Shown piece after piece: positions 55,515 to 64,000 of a DNA stretch of 64,000 bases. How positions within the stretch are numbered: the first letter of the stretch is position 1; each line of letters begins with the position of its first letter. The position numbers were made by a program, and so were the translations under genes. Origin of the DNA: Lophium mytilinum (taxonomy: Eukaryota > Ascomycota > Dothideomycetes > Mytilinidiales > Mytilinidiaceae); assembly GCA_010093605.1 (NCBI GenBank), contig MU004184.1, positions 825,897 through 889,896 of the forward strand, read 5' to 3'. The notes below the pieces were generated by a model that worked only from the letters and a program-made list of their open reading frames with translations, did no database searches and had not been told where the DNA came from.

Positions 55515-57298
55515 ATGTCTCCATCTGCTGTAAACAACGGCTCTGGGAACGGAAATGGCACTCTCAAGGCCACCGCGAGGTCGTTCCATCCTACGGGCAC
55601 TCCGGATCCCTCGCGCTATCACGCGAGCTCGTCCAAGGAAGCCATGACTTCAGAGGCCGCCCATGCTGCCCACAACTACCATCCCCTACCCATAGGTACG
55701 TGTCATTGCTTTACCACTTCTTTTGGCGCTTCATCGGAGCTTGAAGATTCCAGACTAGGTGGAAGTTTGCTATGGTAATATCCAGGCTAGCTTTCATAGC
55801 CTCTCGAGCGACCAACAGCTCCATTGGGCCACCTCGCGCATTGGTAGCAAGTATCAAGTAGTCGAAGTGGTACTAAATTGTGGCACCCACTGGATCATGC
55901 TTTGGCCTCATAGTTCATACCACATTAACTGACAATATCTAGTTTTCTCTCGTGCAAGCGGCTGCTCCGTGTGGGACCCCGAAGGCAAGCACTACCTCGA
56001 CTTCCTCTCCGCCTACAGCGCTGTCAACCAAGGCCATTGCCACCCTGAACTAGTGAAAGCCCTGGTCGAGCAGGCTTCGAGGTTGACGCTGAGCAGCCGG
56101 GCTTTCTACAACGATGTCTTCCCCCGTTTCGCCGAGTACGTTACGAAGATGTTCGGATTTGACATGGTCCTACCGATGAACACTGGCGCCGAGGCTGTAG
56201 AGACAGCAGTTAAGATTGCACGGAAGTGGGGATACAAAGTGAAGGGCATCCCAGATAACGAGGCATTGGTGTTCAGTGTGCAGGAGAACTTCCACGGACG
56301 AACTGTATGCCCCCTCAATGGCTGCTCTACTCTACTTCAGTGCTAACGTCACTCTGCTAGTTTGCTGCCATCACCATGTCTACTGACCCAGAATCACGCG
56401 ACAACTATGGCCCATACCTCCCCGGCATTGGCAGCTTCGACCCTACCACCAAAGCACCAATCCGGTACAACAACGTCGAAGACCTCCGAAAGGTGCTCGC
56501 GACCCACGGCAAGAAGACGGCCGCCTTCCTAGTCGAGCCCATCCAAGGCGAAGCCGGCATCGTCGTGCCCGACGACAGCTACCTACGCGAAGTGCGCGCC
56601 CTCTGCGACGAGCACAACGTCCTGCTCATCATCGACGAGATCCAAACGGGCATCGCGCGGACGGGCAAGCTGCTCTGCCACGAGTGGAGCGGCATCAAGC
56701 CCGACCTCGTACTACTGGGCAAGGCCATCTCAGGCGGCATGTACCCGGTGTCCTGCGTGCTCGGCTCGAAAGAAGTCATGCTCACCATCGAGCCCGGCAC
56801 CCACGGCTCGACGTACGGCGGCAACCCGCTGGGCTCAGCCATCGCCATCCGCGCCCTCGAGCTCATCGAAGAGGAGAACATGGTCGAGCGCGCGCAGACC
56901 ATGGGCCAGCGCTTTCGCGACGGCCTGCATCAGCTCAACAGCCCGATGATCTCGCTCGTTCGCGGCAAGGGCCTGCTCAACGCTATCGTTATCGATGAGA
57001 GCAAGACGAACGGCCACTCGGCGTGGGATCTGTGCATGCTCTTCAAGGAGAAGGGGCTTTTGGTAAGCGCGTTGGAGGCGAATTGGGAAGTGAGAGTGCT
57101 GACTAGGAACAGGCCAAACCGACTCACCAGAACATCATCCGCCTCGCGCCGCCGCTGGTCATCACCGAGGAGGAGATCCAGAGCGCGCTCGACATCATTC
57201 GTGATGCTATGCTCGAGCTGCCGGAGCTGAAGGGCAAGAAGGAGGCGGAGATTCTGCCCGAAGGAGAGAAGAATGTGCATATCGGCGTCGACAACTAA
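55515..57298 (+). CDS. CAR2: ornithine aminotransferase
   Basis: PLP enzyme converting ornithine and 2-oxoglutarate to glutamate semialdehyde and glutamate in arginine catabolism. Exons 55515-55695, 55943-56304, 56361-57062 and 57113-57298 give 476 aa. Landmarks: [20 protein letters not shown] and QGHCHPELV at the start, [19 protein letters not shown] (PLP phosphate cup), [37 protein letters not shown] (Asp contacting the PLP ring), and the Schiff-base lysine in [14 protein letters not shown], then [12 protein letters not shown]. The first 40 residues are Gly/Ser-rich and not a mitochondrial presequence, in line with the cytosolic fungal enzyme. The 247-nt first intron is unusually long for this window. 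Confidence 0.96.
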
Positions 57299-57774
57299 AA
57301 GGCTTTTTCCTTTGGTGAGTCGATGCGATCTCAGGCTTTCGGGTCTACACATGTGGTGTATGTGGGTTTCATACCACAGCATTTTCTTGAGTCAAGGAGC
57401 TCCACAAGGCAATTTGCATGGTGATGAGGACGGGGCAATGGAGGTGGATGCGTGATGCGTTCATGGTCATACTGTATAGATAATGATACCACGAAAATGG
57501 AGCGGACAGGACGTCCCGGAGTAATGGTATCCACGAAAAGTGTATGATACTCAAGCCACTTGGTCGGTTCTGGAAGTCAAAGTGACATTTGTGGGTTTGT
57601 GGGTAAAAGTGTCAAGAGTACCTTCACGTAAATAAAAGAGCGAAGCGAACAGCACAAGGGTTGAACGTTTTCCGAAATAAATTTATTTCGATTCAAATGA
57701 ATCCAATGTTGCTTTTGGGACTTAACCATGCCCATGCCCTATGCGTAATTATAGAAAGACCCTGCCCTTTTCGG
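57299..57774. other. intergenic between convergent genes
   Basis: 3' flanks of CAR2 and the Erj5-like gene. AT-rich near 57,660-57,720. Nothing else seen. Confidence 0.5.
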
Positions 57775-59113
57775 TCACTTTGCGCGCTCTAACTTCCGCT
57801 TCCTGGCCTCAGCGTACGCATTGGGAGCCGTTGCGCTGGTCAAAGTGGCCGCTTCTGTCTCGTCTTCGGAGTCGAAAAGAGCGTCGTCGACTTCTTTCTT
57901 GTGAAGAATTCTGCCAACAGACTGCATGTATAAGAACTTTGGGAGGCGCCAGAGGAGGGTGTCGTAGATGGTTGGTTTGGGGATTTCGTCGATCTGAACG
58001 TGTTGTGTTAGAAAGAGTTGGCACAAAGGGCCTAGGTCCACTTACATCGAGCAGGTACTCCTCAGTCTTCCCTTCCTCGGTCTTTTCCTCGATATAGACG
58101 TTTCCGACTGAATCCACGATCATGGTCTTGCCGTTCTCCATCTGTACTCGCTTCTTTGCTCCGACGGGTCCAGAGGTCAGGACTGCTTCGACTGGAGTGC
58201 TGATGCCGGAGGACCTTGCCCCCTTCGCGGCCTTGCCATTCTTGGCTTTCCGTGACTCCTTCTCTTGGTTGCGCTTTTGCCGTCTATTCATGAGAACACC
58301 CTCCTGAGGCTCGTCGCCATTGGAGGGCGTCTCCCAACCCTGCGAGGCCGGGGTCCCGTTCACTCCTGGAATGCCCCCAATGCCCGATTCGTCTCCCCAC
58401 GCCGTCCTCCTCGCGTTTCTGATGTACCTCTCGACAAATTCGCGGTGTCGCTTCCAGCTCAAGATCAGAGTGCCATAGTGCACCGCACCGCCACCAACGA
58501 CAAGCAGGCCCAGCAGCACAGAGCCCAAGCCGGGCCTGAAGCGAGTATAGTAGTAATTCGTGCCCCTCCACTTGGGGAAGCCGTTGCGGAGGAAGTGGTC
58601 GTAGCGCTCGCGCGAGGGGCCCTTGAGGATCTCGACAATGACAGTGAGGCGCTGGTAGCGCGGCGTGGCCTCCTTCACAAAGGCATCAATCTCTTTCTTC
58701 GAGGGTTGGCCCTTGCGCACCGTGACGCCGGGCTTCTTTTTCTTGTCGGCGGCCTTTGCCTTGGGCACCTTGCCATAGTTGGCGATGAAGACCTGGCGGG
58801 CCTTGTCCGGGTGGGTCTCGCGCGACTTCTTGCGGTAGGCCTTGATGATCTGGTCCTGGGTGGCGGAGGGGGTGATATCGAGCAGGTCGTAGAAGCTCAC
58901 ATCGGCACCCTCGTGGGCGACGACCTCGTCGCGGACACGGAAGATTTCGTGATCTAGCGGTGGAGAAGAAAAAAAAACGGTTAGCTTTGCGGCTGCGGCG
59001 TCACACACGTAATTGCACACGCGAGAGGAGCAATGCGTACCTTCTTTCTCCCAGGCAGCGGCGAGCGAGACGAGCAGGCCCAGCACGAGGGCGAGCAGTG
59101 CGTGCGGCTTCAT
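57775..59113 (-). CDS. ERJ5: ER membrane J-domain protein, Erj5-like
   Basis: Co-chaperone for ER-lumen Hsp70 (Kar2/BiP). Exons 59041-59113, 58046-58953 and 57775-57993 give 399 aa. The signal peptide (MKPHALLALVLGLLVSLAAA) is split from the rest by an 87-nt intron with a poly-T tract before its acceptor. The J domain covers about residues 44-130, with the HPD triad at 72-74 (RETHPDKARQ) and a Lys-rich insertion (KAKAADKKKKPG) between helices. A membrane segment follows (GLGSVLLGLLVVGGGAVHYG), then a cytosolic basic tail and a C-terminal block (IYDTLLWRLPKFLYMQSVGR). This layout matches fungal Erj5. Divergent from the PRA1 gene. Confidence 0.88.
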
Positions 59114-59802
59114 TGCGGCGTTGGGGTGGTGGTGTCCTGGGCGAAGTGGTGAATGTCGCGACTTCGACTCCGGATGGAAGAGATGCAGGGTGGACGGAAC
59201 GGTCCCTGTGCGTCTGTAGTGAACCCGTAGGCCACCAGCGTCGTCCAACGTGGCCCAATCGCGCAGGCAGCCGGCGGCGAATGGCAATGCAGCAGCAGGA
59301 GCCGGCGTGTATATGTATCTGCTGGCTGTCCCGCAGTTTCTCGTCGCTACAACTTCTCGTCGACTTGCGGTGGTGCTGCTGCTGCTGTCGTCGTCTCTTC
59401 TGAGGCAGCGTGGCCTCTGGCAAAATTGGGCCCGTGAGTGGCTGAAGTGGATCTTTGTCTTGGGCCTCGCCTGCCAGTGTGCCAGATTACCGCGTCCAGT
59501 GGCTTGGGTTCTCCTTGAATTAGCAACAGGGGGCTGAGCAGCCGCTCCCCTAACAAATTCCTCGTATCGGCCTTCGCACTGCTCGCATTCTTTCAAGCTT
59601 CGAAAGCAACACCACAAGACACTCTCACCCGGCCGCGTCACCATTGTTCGCACCTCCACGCACTTGTAGGCTGCCACTCTCTCTTTATTCTCATCCATTC
59701 CGTCTGCTACATCTGGTATCACTCCCCATTGTTCCGTCCCGACACCTTCCCGACACCAACGACACCACCGACATTGCTCCGTCATTTCATCAGCAGCTAA
59801 TC
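59114..59802. other. bidirectional promoter region
   Basis: Shared by ERJ5 (-) and the PRA1 gene (+), both of the secretory pathway. A CTG-repeat-like patch (CTGCTGCTGCTG) near 59,380 and C/T-rich leader before 59,803 are seen. No defined binding site recognised. Confidence 0.5.
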
Positions 59803-60453
59803 ATGGCCCCTTTAATAGATATCGACGACCAGCCCTCGGTCCTCCCTACATCTCACACTACTCATATTGAGCCCGACCAGCCCCAGCAGTCTGCAGCCCC
59901 TCGCTCACACTTCCACACCGCCATGTCCCGCCTCAACATCCCGCTCGACGCCCTCACCTCCAGAATGAACTTTTCCGGCCGCTTCGAGGGCCTGCGCTCG
60001 CAGTCTGTCACCTCGAGGTTTGCCAACCTGAAACCCGTGTCAGAGTTCTTCGACGTCAAGCGCATCTCGAAACCCGCCAACTTTGCTGAAGCCCAGAGCC
60101 GGGTCAACTACAATTTGGGTTACTTCTCCAGCAACTATGCCGTAGTCCTCGTCATGCTGGTCATCTACAGCCTGCTCACAAACAAAACCCTGCTGTTCGT
60201 CATCGCCCTCACCATCGGAGGCATGTACGGCATTGGCAAGCTCGGGGGCAACGATCTCGAGATTGGCACCTTCCGCGCCACCACTTCGCAGCTCTACACC
60301 GCCCTGCTCGTGATATGTGTCCCGCTCGGCATTTACGCTTCGCCCTTTGCCACTTTCCTGTGGCTCATTGGTGCCAGTGGCGTCACTATTCTCGGCCATG
60401 CCACTTTCATGGACAAGCCAATCGAATCAGCTTTTTCCGAGGAGGCGGTCTAG
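59803..60453 (+). CDS. YIP3: PRA1 family prenylated-Rab acceptor
   Basis: Single exon, 216 aa. It helps place prenylated Rab GTPases on ER and Golgi membranes. The soluble N-terminus (about 110 residues) contains the conserved block PVSEFFDVKRISKPANFAEA and RVNYNLGYFSSNYAV. It is followed by two pairs of hydrophobic hairpins: VVLVMLVIYSLLTNKTLLFV with IALTIGGMYGIGKL, and LYTALLVICVPLGIYASP with FATFLWLIGASGVTILGHAT. The acidic C-terminus (SAFSEEAV) is typical. The stop at 60451-60453 is only 26 nt before the next start codon. Confidence 0.92.
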   Translation: MAPLIDIDDQPSVLPTSHTTHIEPDQPQQSAAPRSHFHTAMSRLNIPLDALTSRMNFSGRFEGLRSQSVTSRFANLKPVSEFFDVKRISKPANFAEAQSRVNYNLGYFSSNYAVVLVMLVIYSLLTNKTLLFVIALTIGGMYGIGKLGGNDLEIGTFRATTSQLYTALLVICVPLGIYASPFATFLWLIGASGVTILGHATFMDKPIESAFSEEAV

Positions 60454-60479
60454 GTGGTCGGCCGCGAACTCCATACGCT

Positions 60480-61985
60480 ATGCCCCCATGGGGAAGACCA
60501 CCAGGGGGCCAGGGGAGGAGGAGAGGGGATTGGGAGAGACCGGCGGAGGGTGTGTACAGATTTCAAGAACTAGACAGCGATGAAGACGGCTTGCACGGTG
60601 TTGCTTTGGATCCGAGCATGCAAAAGGGCAGACCACCCTCGTTCAACCCTGACGAATTATACTTTAACGACATGGACCCAAGGGCGTGGGAACAAATGGT
60701 TACAGAGCGAGACAGACTGGCGTATGGGGATGTTTATGACCACTCTGAGGATGAAGACGGCTATTTTGAGGAAGGCGGAGGCGCAATTGTGCACCTTGCT
60801 CCATTGGACCAGGAGGAGGTGCTCTTTCAAAGAGTGTTAGACAAGATTAGGAGAGCTAGGGGGACTGGCAAGCCAAATGTGGCTTTGACGCAGGAAGAGT
60901 TGGAGGCTTATGAAGCGAGGATACTGCGAAACCAACAGGTCCCGGCGCCTGCAGCGCGCCCGGCTGCCAAAATCAAAAATACTAGCTCCACGCCTACCAG
61001 CGCCAGCAGTAGCACTCGGTCGAAAAACGCCCAGCGGAGGACTTCAATTTTCTCGTCGCCGAAGCCAGTCAAGAACAAGTCCAGTGGCAGTGGAAAGAAA
61101 CGTGTGTCTTCCGGCCAACTGGACAGTACTCCAGTACCCGCACCGGCCCCCGGCTTCATGATTCCAGGACCTGACGGACAACCAATGTATGCGCCTATCA
61201 CGTACAATCCCCGCGGTCCCCAATCTCGTTCTGCGCGTTCTATCTCCTCTCATTCCCGGCCTGGCTCCCGTTCGCCGTCACTTAGCAGTCGGAATGGCAA
61301 TCATCCTTCGACGCCTCCTCGAGAAGCTCCAGGAGCGTTCCCGAGTGACTCTCCTCAACATTACGAAAACGTAACGCCTCCGGTTCAGAAGTCACGCCAG
61401 TCCTCGTACCCACCCCGCCAGAACTCGTTTCTAGAAGACGCCGACTGGATCCAGTCTGCTCGAAGTCGGTCTGACCCCTCTGCTCTCCACCAACTTCCAC
61501 TTCAACCCTCGCCTCAGCTGGTACCTTTTCCCGTATCGCCTTACCAGCACTACAACGCGGATCCTTATCAATATATGCCTCAGTCAGCACCTTCAATGAC
61601 CCCGTCATCAGTTCAACCCCAATCGCAGCCCCAGGTTGCTTCCCAATATGCTCGGGATCGCCGCTTGGGTGCAGCCGCGTCTGATAATTACATCAACATG
61701 CCGCGTCGTGTGCCTGTGCCGAACCAGCGAGCGAGCATGCAGAGCAGCTACTCGGATCCAGCACTCGGCTACAAGGCAAGCGGGCTGCGAGACGAACTCA
61801 GCGACGATGACGACGATGACGGACAGCACGGTGTCCTGGTCGATGTCGTACAAGAAACAGGATCGGGCCCGGGATACAACGTCAACGTGACCAAACCTAC
61901 CGGGCCTGGTAGTGGCAGCGGAGGCGGCAACAGTGGTGGAGGCTCTGGAGGAGGCGAGCGGAGGAGAAGAGGGAGGAGGAAGTAG
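60480..61985 (+). CDS. disordered Ser/Pro-rich protein, unknown
   Basis: Single exon, 501 aa from the ATG at 60480. The same frame is open 55 codons further back, overlapping the PRA1 gene in another frame, so the start is chosen as the first ATG past that gene. The N-terminal 150 residues look ordered and acidic (VYRFQELDSDEDGLHG, PDELYFNDMDPRAWEQMV, LDQEEVLFQRVLDKIRRAR). The middle is Ser/Pro-rich, and there is a GPDGQPMYAPITYNP motif. The end has an acidic DDDDDDG run, then Gly/Ser repeats and a basic tail (ERRRRGRRK). No domain recognised; a scaffold or nucleic-acid-binding role is only a guess. If translation began later (for example at the Met in FNDMDPRAW), the gene spacing would be less tight. 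Confidence 0.8.
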   Translation: MPPWGRPPGGQGRRRGDWERPAEGVYRFQELDSDEDGLHGVALDPSMQKGRPPSFNPDELYFNDMDPRAWEQMVTERDRLAYGDVYDHSEDEDGYFEEGGGAIVHLAPLDQEEVLFQRVLDKIRRARGTGKPNVALTQEELEAYEARILRNQQVPAPAARPAAKIKNTSSTPTSASSSTRSKNAQRRTSIFSSPKPVKNKSSGSGKKRVSSGQLDSTPVPAPAPGFMIPGPDGQPMYAPITYNPRGPQSRSARSISSHSRPGSRSPSLSSRNGNHPSTPPREAPGAFPSDSPQHYENVTPPVQKSRQSSYPPRQNSFLEDADWIQSARSRSDPSALHQLPLQPSPQLVPFPVSPYQHYNADPYQYMPQSAPSMTPSSVQPQSQPQVASQYARDRRLGAAASDNYINMPRRVPVPNQRASMQSSYSDPALGYKASGLRDELSDDDDDDGQHGVLVDVVQETGSGPGYNVNVTKPTGPGSGSGGGNSGGGSGGGERRRRGRRK

Positions 61986-62929
61986 TATCTATTTTCTGCA
62001 TGTTCTTCTGTTCTATTCGGGTCATTGGTTCGCGTAGTCCGAGCGAATGATCTGAGTTTTATTTTTGTCTTTAGTGATGCTTTTTTTGTGCTTCGGAAAG
62101 AAAACTCCCCTAAGGTGATTGGCGCTTCGGGGCTTTTTGGGTGCATAGTAGGCATAGAAATTCCGTGGCCGGTTGGTACACGATGTGGCGAGGGAGAGCG
62201 AATGATTATTTTGAAATCTTCGATAAGGTGCCTGTGACATGGTTCGATATGCTTGTGAGCACTGTGACCTAGTCTTGAACACCGTTTAGTAGCTACAGTA
62301 CTGAGCCATAAGTCTGGGCACACAGAATTATTATAGTTCGGCTCCAATCTTGCGCAACTAACAAGACTGAGAGGAGTATCCCGGCCATTCAATAGACAGT
62401 GAGTCAAGCAGCAGTCTGAGTTACACTACCTAGACCTTGACATTGCGTCTAGATGTTTCAAAGCGTAGGGAGGTACCCCAAGCAGTGGTAAATGGGTGGA
62501 CATAGACTTATGGCCTGTGACTGTATTGACACCAGGGATATGCGCCTCTTGTAGCCTTAGGGTAGAAAATTGGTTTCACAGTTACTTTGCACTTGCTCAG
62601 TAGCTGCTATCTATAGGTGTCTCTTATTACATTAAACGATTGCACGCACCTGCAAGAAAAGCGCGATGCCAAAACTTTGAACACACTCACTCACTACTGT
62701 TTGAGGTGCTTAAGCATATTGTACGTATTTCATTTCGATGTAAACTCAGCGAGAGCTTGAATGGAGAGTTGCAAACATCCGGGGCGATCTCAAGCTTCTA
62801 TAACTCTATGTCTATAATTACCCATACATCATCTAAATCTAATCTTTCTCTAAACGCCAGTCTACCGCCCCGCCCTCCTCTACCCCAGCATAACATCTCA
62901 TCTAACCTCCCACCCCCTCACGCCGCTTC
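61986..62929. other. intergenic between convergent genes
   Basis: 3' flanks of the disordered-protein gene (+) and the phosphatase-like gene (-). Short frames only; AT-rich. Nothing recognised. Confidence 0.5.
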
Positions 62930-64000
62930 TTAAACTGGTTCTTCGTCCACAGTCTCTTCCGGAAAATCGGTCTTCCGCACGCCGAATACTCCCTTCTCAC
63001 TCTTCCCCATCCCACCCCCCTTCTCCTCCGTCTCTTTCCACTCCTTCAGCCTGAATAGCCCCTCTCCATCTAACCCTAGCCCTTTCTCCTTCTCCATCGC
63101 CTCCTCATCGAACTCGAAGATCCGGAAATCGGCATTCGCGTAACGACGTCCGCTCACAGCTGTCCTTAGGAATCCGCTATGGCTGACCACTGCAATGACT
63201 TTCTCTTTGCGGCTGTAGAGTGCTTTTAGGCATGCCTGACCACGAGCTAGGACGGCGAGGCGGGTGAAGGCGTAGGGGTTTGAAGAGGGGGTGGTCTTGT
63301 GAGGGTAGAGAGGGTCGACGGTAGATAGGGTGGTGGCAAATCTGGGGAAGCGGTCGGCGACGGCTTTGAGGGGAGAGCCGGTGTCGCAGGGTTTGTCGGA
63401 GTTCTCTGGGGAGTGGTCAGTGGGTTGTTCGTAGAGAGTTCGAGACAATGTTGAGAGGGTCGTGCGATGAGAAACGTAGACTGTAGGATGCAAAGATGGG
63501 GGTTTTCGGATTATTAGGGAAAGTGTACAAGAAAAGGCTTTGAAAGGAGCTTCTGAAAGTGTGGAGACGGAAGTGTAGACTTGGGATCGTTGGGAAAAGA
63601 TCTGACACTAGAAATGCAGTCATAGGCAACGCCTTCCTTAACATAAGGCATGAAGCGGAAGAGGTTCTTATAGCATTCCTTTTAGACCAAGAAAATGGGA
63701 ATAAATAGACTCGAAGAAACTCAAAGGAACCCTACGCTTTGTACCATGGTTGTAAGAAAAAGCTAATCTTACCTTGCCACCCCGCGTCCGCAATAACCTC
63801 GACGCCCCTCTCAATCAACCAACCCAACCCGATGTCCATCGTCTGCAGTGTCCTCACCATCGGACTTACAACAATGAGCTCGACGTCACTCGCTACTGGT
63901 ACCTTCTTGATCACATCTCTCAGCTCTTCGGACTGCTTTAGACCGAGCTCGGTAAGTTCGGGGTCGGGAAGCGACCAGTTCTGGGAGGCCTTGCCATTGT
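62930..64000 (-). CDS. phosphoglycerate-mutase-like histidine phosphatase, 5' end outside
   Basis: Two exons are seen: 63773-64000, running off the window, and 62930-63405. The 367-nt intron between them is long for this genome but has a GTAAGA donor and CCCCAG acceptor and joins phase 1 correctly. The visible protein (about 234 aa) carries LTELGLKQSEELRDVI and VELIVVSPMVRTLQTMDIGL (the substrate-phosphate arginine region), WQENSDKPCDTGSP, and the second catalytic His in VVSHSGFLRTAV. The first catalytic RHG motif should lie just beyond 64000. It is a branch-2-like or fungal PGM-family phosphatase; the substrate is unknown. The C-terminus is Lys/Glu-rich. Confidence 0.88.

Overview
The window is nuclear DNA of a filamentous ascomycete (Pezizomycotina). 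A Dothideomycete is my best guess from overall look only. Evidence: dense genes on both strands; introns mostly 46-62 nt with GTRAGT-like donors, CTRAY branch points and YAG acceptors; and fungus-only families (DUF3405, Zn2Cys6 factors, fungal alpha-pheromone precursor, Yor1-type ABC transporter, Erj5-type J protein). I found no rRNA, tRNA, CRISPR or recognisable transposon. Most genes are spliced, so exon coordinates were built by hand from splice signals and checked by frame arithmetic.

Layout. 0.4-1.2 kb: Ser/Pro-rich nuclear-type protein (+). 3.9-5.6 kb: DUF3405 protein (-). 6.8-7.9 kb: alpha-factor-like pheromone precursor with 12 peptide copies (-). 9.3-11.3 kb: mitochondrial methionyl-tRNA synthetase (+), convergent with MSH3 (11.4-15.0 kb, -). 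15.3-15.8 kb: a small spliced Cys/His-rich gene (-). 18.1-19.0 kb: THOC5-like protein (-), divergent from a conserved unknown (19.4-20.0 kb, +). 20.8-26.0 kb, all minus: trypsin-like protease, Sgf11-like SAGA subunit, large unknown. 26.9-28.4 kb: astacin metalloprotease (-) whose catalytic middle lies inverted. 29.2-30.0 kb: MARVEL-type membrane protein (+). 31.0-33.6 kb: Zn2Cys6 factor (+). 34.5-36.2 kb: cytosolic tyrosyl-tRNA synthetase (+). 36.5-37.8 kb: secreted beta-propeller-like protein (-). 40.8-41.3 kb: single-pass membrane protein (-). 42.9-47.5 kb: Yor1-like ABC transporter (-). 49.4-51.6 kb: second Zn2Cys6 factor (-). 52.2-54.3 kb: ten-exon AAA ATPase (-). 55.5-57.3 kb: ornithine aminotransferase (+). 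57.8-59.1 kb: Erj5-like J protein (-), divergent from a PRA1 protein (59.8-60.5 kb, +), which is followed after 26 nt by a disordered protein (60.5-62.0 kb, +). 62.9 kb to the end: phosphoglycerate-mutase-like protein (-, 5' end outside).

Most genes are unrelated housekeeping functions: mismatch repair, translation, mRNA export, chromatin, arginine catabolism, ER folding and vesicle traffic. There is no biosynthetic cluster.

Three places deserve attention. The pheromone precursor carries two classes of repeat with different processing spacers, in two frames that a 46-nt intron can join, and TATTGA-type elements cluster upstream of it. The astacin gene has a 366-bp segment inverted exactly, with both reading frames matching at both breakpoints. 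A previously easy-to-miss spliced gene lies at 15.3-15.8 kb. One-base frame conflicts in two other genes (near 400 and 29,500) may be assembly errors or real lesions.
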